This document shows positions 8,133 through 15,385 of a DNA stretch of 64,000 bases, piece by piece; positions within the stretch are counted from its first letter, which is position 1; each line of letters opens with the position of its first letter. The notes under the pieces are model-generated. The model was not told where the DNA came from. It saw nothing but the letters and a program-made list of their open reading frames with translations, and made no database searches. Origin of the DNA: an uncultured Bacteroidota bacterium (GTDB taxonomy: Bacteria > Bacteroidota > Bacteroidia > Bacteroidales > P3); contig CACYPU010000003.1 of assembly GCA_902776365.1 (NCBI GenBank), positions 124,001 to 188,000 on the forward strand, read 5' to 3'. The position numbers and the translations under genes were made by a program.

Positions 8133-9207
8133 ACGTTAGGCGGATTCTTGGGTCGAGGACGGCGTAGAGGAGGTCGGTGAGGATATTGATTATCACCAGG
8201 ATGACGCAGATGAAGAGGATGGCGCCCATGACCACGGGGAAGTCGTACTTGTCGAGGGCGTCGACGATGACGACACCCATGCCTTTCCAGTCGAACACAT
8301 ATTCCACGAAGACAGCACCGGCGAGCAGCGACGCCAGCCACCCGGAAGCCGAGGTGACCACGGGGTTGAGGGCGTTGCGGAGCGCATGATGCACCACCAC
8401 GCGGCGATGGCTGAGACCTTTGGCGCGGGCGGTGCGGATATAGTCCTGCGAGAGGGCTTCGAGCATGGAGTTGCGCGTGAGCTGCGTGAGGGTGGCCAAG
8501 GGACGGATGCCGAGGGTGAGGGCTGGAAGTATCAGATTCTTTAGGTCAATGTATTCCCCATCGCCATAGTCGTCGACGGAGAAGAGGTTGCCGAACATGT
8601 TGAGTCCCGTCCAATCGGCCAGCACATAGGCGAAGAGCCAGGCGATAAGGATGGCGGCGAAGAAGCTAGGCAGCGACATGCCGAGGGTGGAAAGCACCAG
8701 CGAGAGGCGGTCGATCCAGGAGTCCTTGTGCAGCGCCGAGACGACGCCCAGGGTGATGCCCACCAGCAGGGCGAAGAGCATGGCCGTGAGGGCGAGGACG
8801 GCTGTCTGGGGGAAGGCCGTTGAGATGATTTCGGAGACCTTGCGCTGGCTCTGGTAGGAGCGCCGCAGGTAGGGAGTCTTGACCACCAGCGAGGTGGTGC
8901 CAAAGCGCAGGAGGGTGGCGTAGTTGTATTTGTCGGACGAGAGATAGAAGAAGCTGGTGGAGTCTTGGTTGTTGTGCAGCGATATGGGTGACAGGTCGTT
9001 AAGGTAGTTTATGTATTGTGTTGCTATAGGTTTGTCGCGGCCGAGGTCGCGGTTGATGGCCTCGATGCTTTCGGCGTCGGCACGTTGGCCGAGCATCATG
9101 CGGGCGGGGTCGCCGGGGAGCACGTTGAAGAGGAAAAAGACAAGGGTGACAACTCCCAGCAAAACCAGGAAGCCATAAATGAGTCTTTTACCAACATAGC
9201 GAAGCAT
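8131..9207 (-). CDS. ABC transporter permease, oligopeptide (DppB/OppB) type
   Basis: A 358-residue inner-membrane permease of the binding-protein-dependent dipeptide/oligopeptide family. It starts MLRYVGKRLIYGFLVLLGVVT, the classic DppB N-terminus, followed by NVLPGDPA. About six hydrophobic segments follow, and the EAA loop that contacts the ATPase is HHALRNALNPVVT near residue 275. The region between the first two segments is longer than usual (about residues 60-125). No matching second permease, ATPase or binding protein is adjacent, so its partners must be encoded elsewhere. The spacer to tsaB is a heptamer array. Confidence 0.88.
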   Translation of the reverse strand: MLRYVGKRLIYGFLVLLGVVTLVFFLFNVLPGDPARMMLGQRADAESIEAINRDLGRDKPIATQYINYLNDLSPISLHNNQDSTSFFYLSSDKYNYATLLRFGTTSLVVKTPYLRRSYQSQRKVSEIISTAFPQTAVLALTAMLFALLVGITLGVVSALHKDSWIDRLSLVLSTLGMSLPSFFAAILIAWLFAYVLADWTGLNMFGNLFSVDDYGDGEYIDLKNLILPALTLGIRPLATLTQLTRNSMLEALSQDYIRTARAKGLSHRRVVVHHALRNALNPVVTSASGWLASLLAGAVFVEYVFDWKGMGVVIVDALDKYDFPVVMGAILFICVILVIINILTDLLYAVLDPRIRLT

Positions 9208-9213
9208 TCGCCC

Positions 9214-9256
9214 TAAATTCTTAATTTTTAATTCTTAACTCTTAACTCCTAATTCT
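9214..9256. repeat. Heptamer array TTCTTAA/TTTTTAA type
   Basis: About six 7-base units (TTCTTAA, TTTTTAA, TTCTTAA, CTCTTAA, CTCCTAA) fill the gap before the permease gene and run over the tsaB stop codon. Confidence 0.8.
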
Positions 9257-9968
9257 CACGGAGTCCGTGGACAACACTTTTCTTGGCTACAAAGTCTTTG
9301 AGGTAGAAGGGTTCGAAGTAGGCCACATCCTCTGTCTTGCCATCGCGGAGACGGGATTCCGCCAGTTCCAGCATCCCATCAGCCGACAGACGGAAGCCAT
9401 TGTCATAGCGGGCGTTGTGGTGTGTGCCAAGCAACTCTTTTGTCTTCTCGGCGCCGTCGCCGATGAACATCACTTCTCCACTATCCAGCCACTCGTCGAA
9501 GCATCCCGCCTCGATAACATCGGCTGATGTGTCGCGGAGTATTTCCATTTCACCTTTCACCTTTAACCTTTCACCTTTCACCATCATCGTGTAGCATTCC
9601 ATGCGGCGGGCGTCGATCATGGGGCACACAAGACCGTGGTAGTCGGGGTGCTGACGGTAGTAGAGGGCGGCCATGGAGAGCAGCGTGGGCACGGAGAGCA
9701 GCGGGATGCCGAGGGCGTAGCAGAAACCCTTGGCGGTGCTGACGCCGATGCGGAGGCCAGTGTAGCTGCCAGGACCGGCGGAGACGCAGACGGCATTGAG
9801 GTCGCGGGGCGTCAGGTGGCTCTCTTTCAGCACCTCGTCGATGAACACCGAGAGGCTGGTGGAGTGGGCATTGGGAGTGTCGCTCTCGCGGCGCGCGAGC
9901 ACTTTACCGTCGGCGGCCAGCACCACGGAGCATATCTGTGTGGCAGTTTCTATCAGCAGTATATTCAT
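9249..9968 (-). CDS. tsaB: tRNA threonylcarbamoyladenosine biosynthesis protein TsaB
   Basis: A 239-residue TsaB, the non-catalytic partner of TsaD in making the t6A base next to the anticodon of ANN-decoding tRNAs. It starts MNILLIETATQICSVVL, the ASKHA fold start, and has the signature VSAGPGSYTGLRIG near residue 64. Near residues 128-141 an extra stretch, VKGERLKVKGEMEIL, is encoded by five 7-base units (9549-9583) and interrupts the conserved DARRMECYTMM-to-DTSADV region without breaking the frame. Its start overlaps the end of the LolA-like gene by four bases, suggesting co-transcription. Confidence 0.93.
   Translation of the reverse strand: MNILLIETATQICSVVLAADGKVLARRESDTPNAHSTSLSVFIDEVLKESHLTPRDLNAVCVSAGPGSYTGLRIGVSTAKGFCYALGIPLLSVPTLLSMAALYYRQHPDYHGLVCPMIDARRMECYTMMVKGERLKVKGEMEILRDTSADVIEAGCFDEWLDSGEVMFIGDGAEKTKELLGTHHNARYDNGFRLSADGMLELAESRLRDGKTEDVAYFEPFYLKDFVAKKSVVHGLREN
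9549..9583. repeat. Five heptamers (TTCACCT) translated within tsaB
   Basis: TTCACCT twice, TTAACCT, TTCACCT and TTCACCA. Read on the coding strand it is the AGGTGAA unit also seen in the LolA-like and DUF5683 genes, here in a different frame, giving Lys-Gly-Glu triplets. Confidence 0.9.
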
Positions 9969-10723
9969 CTCATATCAATTACTTCGACGTCGGGATGTGC
10001 TTTGGTGTCGAAGGAGAATGTTCCCTTTACTTTGCCGTATTTCTGTTTCGAGAAGGTGTATATCTCGCGGCTGGAGTCATATTTGTGGACCTCGATGCGC
10101 TTGAGTTCGCCACTATCCTCGTTGACGAAGAGGCGTATCTTGTGGAAACTCTGTGCGGAGCGCGGCTGGAGGTCAATGACCGCCGTACCGTCGTCCTCGG
10201 TGCGGATGTACTTGGCGCGGAAGTTGTCCTGGTAGTGCCTCATGAGGCTGCCGGGGTTCAGTAGGTTCATGCCGTTATCTTCATCGACATCGTTGATTGT
10301 CAGTTCTTTAGCCTTCTTATTCCAGTACCAGATGGTCTTGCCGTCGCTGTGGATTTCCTCCTCGGAGGTCACCACATCGTAACTGTTGCCCACGTACTTC
10401 ACCTCGGCCTCGCGCTCGAAGGTCTTCTTCTTCTGGCTGTCGAGGGCCGTCATCTTCACCGTGAAGCTGGCATTGTCAAGCTTTTTGATAGCCTTCTTCA
10501 GCACCGCTGTGGCGTTCTCGTCGAGGCGCCCCTGCGAGTTGTGGGTAATCTGGGCATTCAAGGTGAAAGGTGAAAGGTGAAAGGTGAATAATATAATTAA
10601 AAGAAAACTCCTACGGAGTATTCCCCGGAGGGGATTACTTTTAATAGCTATTGAGAGGCAATGCCTACGGCATAATTCTATTTCCCGTAGGGAATTTCTT
10701 TTATTAAGCATTTCGTCATTCAT
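9965..10723 (-). CDS. LolA-like periplasmic lipoprotein carrier
   Basis: Residues about 59-252 form a LolA-type domain, which shuttles lipoproteins from the inner to the outer membrane: VLKKAIKKLDNASFTVKMT, then WYWNKKAKELTINDVDE, then LQPRSAQSFHKIRLFVNE. The N-terminus is odd. The signal-peptide core (LLIILFTFHLSPFTLNAQ) is partly encoded by four AGGTGAA units (10561-10588), and the preceding 35 residues are encoded by CCTACGG-containing palindromes. The first Met codons at 10723 and 10711 both lie upstream of these, so the true start is uncertain. The gene lies between folE and tsaB. Confidence 0.8.
   Translation of the reverse strand: MNDEMLNKRNSLREIELCRRHCLSIAIKSNPLRGILRRSFLLIILFTFHLSPFTLNAQITHNSQGRLDENATAVLKKAIKKLDNASFTVKMTALDSQKKKTFEREAEVKYVGNSYDVVTSEEEIHSDGKTIWYWNKKAKELTINDVDEDNGMNLLNPGSLMRHYQDNFRAKYIRTEDDGTAVIDLQPRSAQSFHKIRLFVNEDSGELKRIEVHKYDSSREIYTFSKQKYGKVKGTFSFDTKAHPDVEVIDMR
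10561..10588. repeat. Four AGGTGAA heptamers coding a signal-peptide core
   Basis: Four perfect 7-base units. On the coding (minus) strand they encode FTFHLSPFT, the hydrophobic core of the predicted signal peptide. The identical array occurs at 44491-44518 with the same outcome. Confidence 0.92.
10605..10700. repeat. Imperfect palindromes with CCTACGG cores
   Basis: Short inverted repeats follow each other: ACTCCTACGGAGT, TTCCCCGGAGGGG, ATGCCTACGGCAT and TTCCCGTAGGGAA. They lie in the N-terminal coding part of the LolA-like gene and are separated by AT-rich bases. They may be a different interspersed palindromic family from the heptamer arrays. Confidence 0.65.
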
Positions 10724-10732
10724 TTGTCTTTA

Positions 10733-11338
10733 TCAATGCAGATTCTTTCCGATGAGGTTCATGAATTCCTCGCGGGTCTTGGGGTCTTTCATGAAAGCGC
10801 CGGTGAAGTCAGAGGTGGTGGTGACGGAGTTCTGCTTCTGCACGCCGCGCATGGACATGCACATGTGCTGCGCCTCGATGACCACGGCCACGCCGAGGGG
10901 GTTGAGGACCTTCTGGATGCAGTCTTTAATCTGCTTGGTGAGACGTTCCTGCACCTGGAGGCGGCGGGCGAAGGCGTCGACCACACGCGGTATCTTGCTG
11001 AGGCCCACGATGGTGCCGTTGGGTATGTAGGCCACATGTGCCTTGCCCACGAAGGGCACCATGTGGTGTTCGCAGAGCGAGTAGAGCTCGATGTCCTTGA
11101 CGACGACCATCTGCTTGTAGTCCTCGTGGAACATGGCCGAGCGGAGGATTTCCTCGGGGTTAAGGTCATAGCCGTTGGTGAAGAACAGCATGGCTTTTGC
11201 GATACGTTCAGGGCTTTTCAGCAGGCCTTCACGTTCGGGGTTCTCGCCCAGCAACTTCAGAATTGCCTTGTAGTGCTCAGCCATCTCGGCGACACAGGCT
11301 TCATCGTATTTGTCTATTTTCTGGTATCCTAATTCCAT
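10733..11338 (-). CDS. folE: GTP cyclohydrolase I
   Basis: A 201-residue FolE, which converts GTP to 7,8-dihydroneopterin triphosphate, the first step of folate-type pterin synthesis, and forms homodecamers in the cytosol. The zinc and active-site motif [10 protein letters not shown] is intact, as are [26 protein letters not shown] and the zinc cysteine in QHMCMSMRG. Length is normal. It is followed after nine bases by the LolA-like gene. The upstream spacer to the 676-residue gene is short and holds no clear terminator. Confidence 0.96.
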   Translation of the reverse strand: MELGYQKIDKYDEACVAEMAEHYKAILKLLGENPEREGLLKSPERIAKAMLFFTNGYDLNPEEILRSAMFHEDYKQMVVVKDIELYSLCEHHMVPFVGKAHVAYIPNGTIVGLSKIPRVVDAFARRLQVQERLTKQIKDCIQKVLNPLGVAVVIEAQHMCMSMRGVQKQNSVTTTSDFTGAFMKDPKTREEFMNLIGKNLH

Positions 11339-11410
11339 GGTGATTCGATTCTTTTAGTATTTGTTAACGCTAAAATCTTGCAAAAAGTATATGTTATTTA
11401 TGTTTTTTTA

Positions 11411-13441
11411 TTAATGGCAATATCCGGAGGCATAATCGGCCTCGATTCCAGCCAGACGGATGAGGTAGGAATAGAGGTCGTCGTACTTTTGACCAGCCAT
11501 GTTGGTGAAATGGGCCTTGAAGGAGTCGGCGGTGCGACGTTCGATACACCACTGGGCGCCGTCGAGCATGGTGACGTGGTGCATACGGCAGATATGCTCG
11601 AAATCCATGGCATTCAACAAATTCAAGAACTGTCGGTATTCTTTCTTGTTCAGCTTTCGCTGTCCCTCATGGGGTTGATAGGTTGTTTTCCATGTATGCT
11701 CGTCGACAGTAAAATCCAGTTTTTTCCAATAGAGCATGTTGCCGGAAGCGGTGTGTTCGATGCGGAAAGAGAGCGGAGGGTGAAACGAGGGATAAAAGGC
11801 GCAGCGGAAGAGGGTATCGCCGGAAGGGAGGTCTTTGTCGAAAAGCACCGGCTCGTACATCTCGGTGAGTGTATGGGACATGGCTTTGACCCAAAAGTAG
11901 GACGACAGGAGAACGTCATAATCGGAATAGTCCACGGTGGTGTCGAGAATTCCGTCGACAGGGAGGTCGACAAAATAGGCACAGGGGTAGTACATTTCCG
12001 GCAGGGTGTCGTAGGGCAGTTGGTTGAGTGGATTGTAAGGGAGGCCGAGATACTGTTCCAATTGACGGATGGGCAGATACATCGATATAAAATTCTCGAG
12101 GTCAATGCTGTCGGTAGCCGTGAGGGCGCGGTAGAAATAATGCAGCGCGCTGTCGGCAGCACCCTCGACGACGGGAGTGCGGTCGCGGATGGCATCCCAA
12201 CTTTCAGATAATTCTTCTACCAAAAAGGTGTCGAGGGAGTTGAGGGGACGCTGAGGTTCATGGGGCAGCAGGAATTCGTGATAATAGTTCACGCCCATTC
12301 TGTAAAGATTGCTCTGGTCCTGCGGATTGCGTATCAGACTGCGGTTGAACATCAGGATGGTATTCCATTTGTTGGTGTCGCGCATGGTCTCGAGGCGCGG
12401 GTTGTTGCCGTAGACGGGCTGCAAACTGTCGGGCAGATGGAAGCGCACGGAGAAGCGAGCCTCGGAGCGCACGGCCTTGCCGTTTTTCGTGGCAGGCTGC
12501 CAAGGAGGCATGAGGGAGAAGAGACGCTGAGCCTCGGCACAGAAGCCATAGCCATCCTCTTGACAGCCTTCGATAAGGTACAAGCTGCTGTCGCGCTCGA
12601 CAACAAAACGTATCGACTCTGAACTCTCCTCAAGGTCGGCGAGGGCACGTTGGGGATAATGCAGATTGGCGGCAAGGAAGGCATTGAGTGCGGAGTCGCC
12701 GCCAGGAAACTGCGCCGGGACGATGCCGTTGCGCTTGTTGGGAGTGTGGATCACCATATCGACACAAGAGGAGTCGGCCAGGAAGAGGAGGTAGTTCACC
12801 AAGGTTCCGAGGGGCTTTCCATAGCACTCGTCATAGACGGCGTTGTAAGTCTTTCCATGGCGGTATTCCAAGATATAATTTGGTTGAAAGCCGGTACAGC
12901 GGGTGATGTGGGGTTGATTCGGCATGTCGACCTCGGCGAGGAGACGCTTCAGGGAGTCCTGTTCGGTGAGGGAGAGCATATCCTCCAGGGCGATATTTGC
13001 TCCTTCCGTCCATTGGTTGCCATGGTAGCGCTTCTCGGTGGCGTCATAAAAGCCAGTGTCGCTCATTTCATAATAGGTGGAGTGCTCCACATAACCACAG
13101 ATGGCGGTGCCGCGGCTGAAACGAAGATAGACATCGGTGTCGGCGGAGATGGCCACCTCGATGAACAGTGGGTGGGAATATTCGGGCAAGACGGAGAGAC
13201 GAAGCCAGGTTTCGTCCTCATCAACAACGGTGTCTTTCCAAGACTTTAGTCCTGCCAAGCGCATGTAGAAAGCCACTTCGCCGGCAAGATGATCGTAACT
13301 AAGGGTATCACCGTCGTCAAAGATATGCACGAAGTAATGCTTTGGGAAATAATCGGTGGCTTCCCAACGTTCGCGGTGCTGCTGCGCCGAAAGAAGGAAG
13401 AAGTATGAACTAATAACTATGAAAAATATATACTTCTTCAT
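11411..13441 (-). CDS. Large secreted protein with an internal TonB_C-like domain
   Basis: A 676-residue protein with a signal peptide (MKKYIFFIVISSYFFLLSAQ). Its middle (about residues 245-345) reads as a TonB_C-like domain: PAQFPGGDSALNAFLAANLHYP, then RFVVERDSSLYLIEGC, then LFSLMPPWQPATKNG and RFSVRFHLP. The domain resembles the free-standing protein at 6556-6975. The remaining parts, about 240 residues before and 330 after, are acidic and rich in Tyr and Trp, with no recognised motif. Location is probably periplasmic or outer-membrane associated. It lies 6 bases after the methyltransferase gene end region, in the same orientation. Function unknown. Confidence 0.6.
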   Translation of the reverse strand: MKKYIFFIVISSYFFLLSAQQHRERWEATDYFPKHYFVHIFDDGDTLSYDHLAGEVAFYMRLAGLKSWKDTVVDEDETWLRLSVLPEYSHPLFIEVAISADTDVYLRFSRGTAICGYVEHSTYYEMSDTGFYDATEKRYHGNQWTEGANIALEDMLSLTEQDSLKRLLAEVDMPNQPHITRCTGFQPNYILEYRHGKTYNAVYDECYGKPLGTLVNYLLFLADSSCVDMVIHTPNKRNGIVPAQFPGGDSALNAFLAANLHYPQRALADLEESSESIRFVVERDSSLYLIEGCQEDGYGFCAEAQRLFSLMPPWQPATKNGKAVRSEARFSVRFHLPDSLQPVYGNNPRLETMRDTNKWNTILMFNRSLIRNPQDQSNLYRMGVNYYHEFLLPHEPQRPLNSLDTFLVEELSESWDAIRDRTPVVEGAADSALHYFYRALTATDSIDLENFISMYLPIRQLEQYLGLPYNPLNQLPYDTLPEMYYPCAYFVDLPVDGILDTTVDYSDYDVLLSSYFWVKAMSHTLTEMYEPVLFDKDLPSGDTLFRCAFYPSFHPPLSFRIEHTASGNMLYWKKLDFTVDEHTWKTTYQPHEGQRKLNKKEYRQFLNLLNAMDFEHICRMHHVTMLDGAQWCIERRTADSFKAHFTNMAGQKYDDLYSYLIRLAGIEADYASGYCH

Positions 13442-13447
13442 CTTGGA

Positions 13448-14710
13448 TTATTCTATTTCTAAAAGAAGACCCTTGAGGTATTCGCCTTCCGGGTGATGGA
13501 TGGAGACGGGATGGTCCATGGCGTGAGGGAGCTGACGGACGATGCGGACACGACGGTGGGCGTTCATGGCGGCGGTGAAGACCATGGTCTGGAAATCCTC
13601 TTTGCTGACGGCCTGGCTACAGGAGAAGGTCATCAGGAAGCCTCCGGCGGGCAGCGCCTCCATAGCACGCTGGTTGATGGCGCGGTAGCCTTTAAGGCCT
13701 TGCTGGAGCGAGCGGTGATTCTTGGCGAAGGCGGGAGGGTCGAGGATAATGAAGGTGAAAGGAGTGGGTAGTGTGGAGTGGGTAGTGGGTAGCATTTGTC
13801 CTCGTGTGCTATCCACTACACACTGTCCACTACCCACTAAATACTTTAACACATCGGCGACGGTGCCCTGGTGGGGGGCGTCGGGGCCGAAGTTCATCTC
13901 CACATTGCGGTTGCAGAGGTCGATGGCTTTCTTGGAGATATCCACAGTCTCCACATACTCGGCACCGCCACGGAGGGCGGCGAGGGAGAATCCGCCAGTG
14001 TAGCCGAAGCAGTTGAGGAGGCGGTGGCCACGGGCGAGGTCCTGCACCAGCTTGCGGTTTTCGCGCTGGTCGACAAAGAAACCTGTCTTCTGCCCTTCGA
14101 AGAAGTTGATGAGCAGACGGTTGCCGTGCTCTGTGATTTCCCACTCTTGAGGTTCTATACCCCACAAATAGCCGTCATTGCCGCCACCGGGCACAGTGGA
14201 AGAGCTCTTGTCGAAGATGGACTGGAGGCCGTAGGGTTTCAGTTCCTCCTTCAGTATTTTCACAAGCATGGGAAATAACTTGTGCATGCCCACGGAGTGC
14301 GCCTGAAGGACGAGGACTCCGTTGTACCAGTCGGCGACGAGGCCAGGGAGGTAGTCGCCCTCGGCATGGACCATCCGGAAGACGTTTGTAGGTGAAAGGT
14401 GAGAGGTGAGAAGTGAAAGGTTATTAAAAAAGCCGAGGTTTGCACGGTAAGCAATGGCGGAGCGGAGGCGCTGGCGGAAGAAATCTTCGTCAATCTGCGG
14501 AGTGTCGAAAGAAAGCACTTTGCAGATGATGCTCTCGTTCTGATAGTGTCCCGTGGCGAGCCACTGGCCGTGGGCGTCGACGACATTGACGAGGTCGCCC
14601 TCCTGCGGTTCGCCGTCGATACGTTTTACGGCACCCGAGAATATCCACGGGTGACGGCGGAGGATGGCCTTCTCCTTGCCTGGGGCTATGATGAGCTTGG
14701 GGCGGTTCAT
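13448..14710 (-). CDS. rlmI: Class I SAM-dependent rRNA methyltransferase (RlmI-like)
   Basis: An RlmI-type 23S rRNA m5C methyltransferase. The N-terminal PUA domain starts MNRPKLIIAPGKEKAILRRH, then WIFSGAVKRIDGEP. The Rossmann core has FVDQRENR, LLNCFGYTGGFSLAAL and the catalytic LDPPAFAK and SCSQAV motifs. I place the start at 14710, because the open frame upstream to 14869 reads as Arg-rich antisense of rpe. The ATG overlaps the rpe stop by four bases. Two repeat insertions are translated: heptamers at 14390-14422 (residues about 97-107) and a 77-bp palindrome at 13763-13839 (about 291-316), just before LDPPAFAK. Neither disrupts a catalytic motif. Confidence 0.88.
   Translation of the reverse strand: MNRPKLIIAPGKEKAILRRHPWIFSGAVKRIDGEPQEGDLVNVVDAHGQWLATGHYQNESIICKVLSFDTPQIDEDFFRQRLRSAIAYRANLGFFNNLSLLTSHLSPTNVFRMVHAEGDYLPGLVADWYNGVLVLQAHSVGMHKLFPMLVKILKEELKPYGLQSIFDKSSSTVPGGGNDGYLWGIEPQEWEITEHGNRLLINFFEGQKTGFFVDQRENRKLVQDLARGHRLLNCFGYTGGFSLAALRGGAEYVETVDISKKAIDLCNRNVEMNFGPDAPHQGTVADVLKYLVGSGQCVVDSTRGQMLPTTHSTLPTPFTFIILDPPAFAKNHRSLQQGLKGYRAINQRAMEALPAGGFLMTFSCSQAVSKEDFQTMVFTAAMNAHRRVRIVRQLPHAMDHPVSIHHPEGEYLKGLLLEIE
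13763..13839. repeat. 77-bp palindromic element, copy 1, inside the methyltransferase gene
   Basis: Eleven exact 7-base steps: four AGTGGGT-type units, core AGCATTT-GTCCTCG-TGTGCTA, then four TCCACTA/CACACTG/CCCACTA units. The translated peptide on the minus strand includes CVVDSTRGQMLPTT. Copies 2, 3 and 4 are at 20174, 30298 and 46269. Confidence 0.93.
14390..14422. repeat. Heptamer array AGGTGAA/AGGTGAG translated in the methyltransferase
   Basis: Four units plus part of a fifth encode NLSLLTSHLSP on the minus strand. The sequence falls between the linker helix and the conserved NVFRMVHAEGD, where family members normally have a short loop. Confidence 0.88.
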
Positions 14711-15351
14711 TGTTTCATCTGCTGGATGGTGGCGGCGGGGTCGTCGCTCTTGAAGACGGCGTTGCCGGCCACGAGGACGTCGGCACCGGCCTCGAAGAGC
14801 AAGGGGGCGTTCTGGAGGTTGACGCCACCGTCGACCTCGATGAGGCACTCGGGGTGCTTCCTCAGACACAGCTCTTTCAGCTGGCGCACCTTGTTGTAGG
14901 TGTTCTCAATGAACTTCTGTCCGCCGAAGCCGGGGTTGACGCTCATCAACAGCACGAGGTCGCACTCCTGGATGATGTCCTCGAGCAGGCAGACGGCGGT
15001 GTGCGGGTTGAGCACTACCCCACCCTTCATGCCGTGGTCGTGGATGCTGTGCAGCACACGGTCGAGGTGGGTACATGCCTCGTAGTGGACGGTGAGGATG
15101 TCGGCGCCGGCATTCTTAAAATCCTCAACATAGCGGCCGGGGTCCATAATCATCAGGTGCACGTCGAGGGGTTTCTTGGCGTGACGCTTGATGTGCTTGA
15201 CTATCGGCTGGCCGAAGGAGATGTTGGGCACGAAGAGGCCGTCCATCACGTCGACATGAAGCCAGTCGCATTCGCTGGCGTTGAGCATCTCGATGTCGCG
15301 CTGGAGGTTGCCGAAGTCGGCACTTAACAAAGAAGGTGATATTAGTTTCAT
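14707..15351 (-). CDS. rpe: Ribulose-phosphate 3-epimerase
   Basis: A 214-residue TIM-barrel epimerase that interconverts ribulose 5-phosphate and xylulose 5-phosphate in the pentose phosphate pathway. Typical motifs are SLLSADFGNLQRDIEML at the start, HVDVMDGLFVPNISFG, MSVNPGFGGQKFI and EVDGGVN, with the metal-binding His and Asp residues in place. Length is normal. It overlaps the downstream methyltransferase by four bases, so the pair is probably one transcript. No insertions are seen in it. Confidence 0.96.
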   Translation of the reverse strand: MKLISPSLLSADFGNLQRDIEMLNASECDWLHVDVMDGLFVPNISFGQPIVKHIKRHAKKPLDVHLMIMDPGRYVEDFKNAGADILTVHYEACTHLDRVLHSIHDHGMKGGVVLNPHTAVCLLEDIIQECDLVLLMSVNPGFGGQKFIENTYNKVRQLKELCLRKHPECLIEVDGGVNLQNAPLLFEAGADVLVAGNAVFKSDDPAATIQQMKQ

Positions 15352-15356
15352 GTTGA

Positions 15357-15385
15357 AATGTTGATACGTTTATACGTTGATACGC
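15357..15385. repeat. 8-base repeat GTTGATAC/GTTTATAC
   Basis: Three 8-base units, GTTGATAC, GTTTATAC, GTTGATAC, then GCTTACA, fill the short gap between rpe and the YitT-family gene. Confidence 0.8.

Noticed and set aside
14711-14869. A longer N-terminus for the rRNA methyltransferase
   Set aside because: The added 53 residues are Arg-rich antisense of rpe. The ATG at 14710 overlaps the rpe stop and starts the normal PUA domain.
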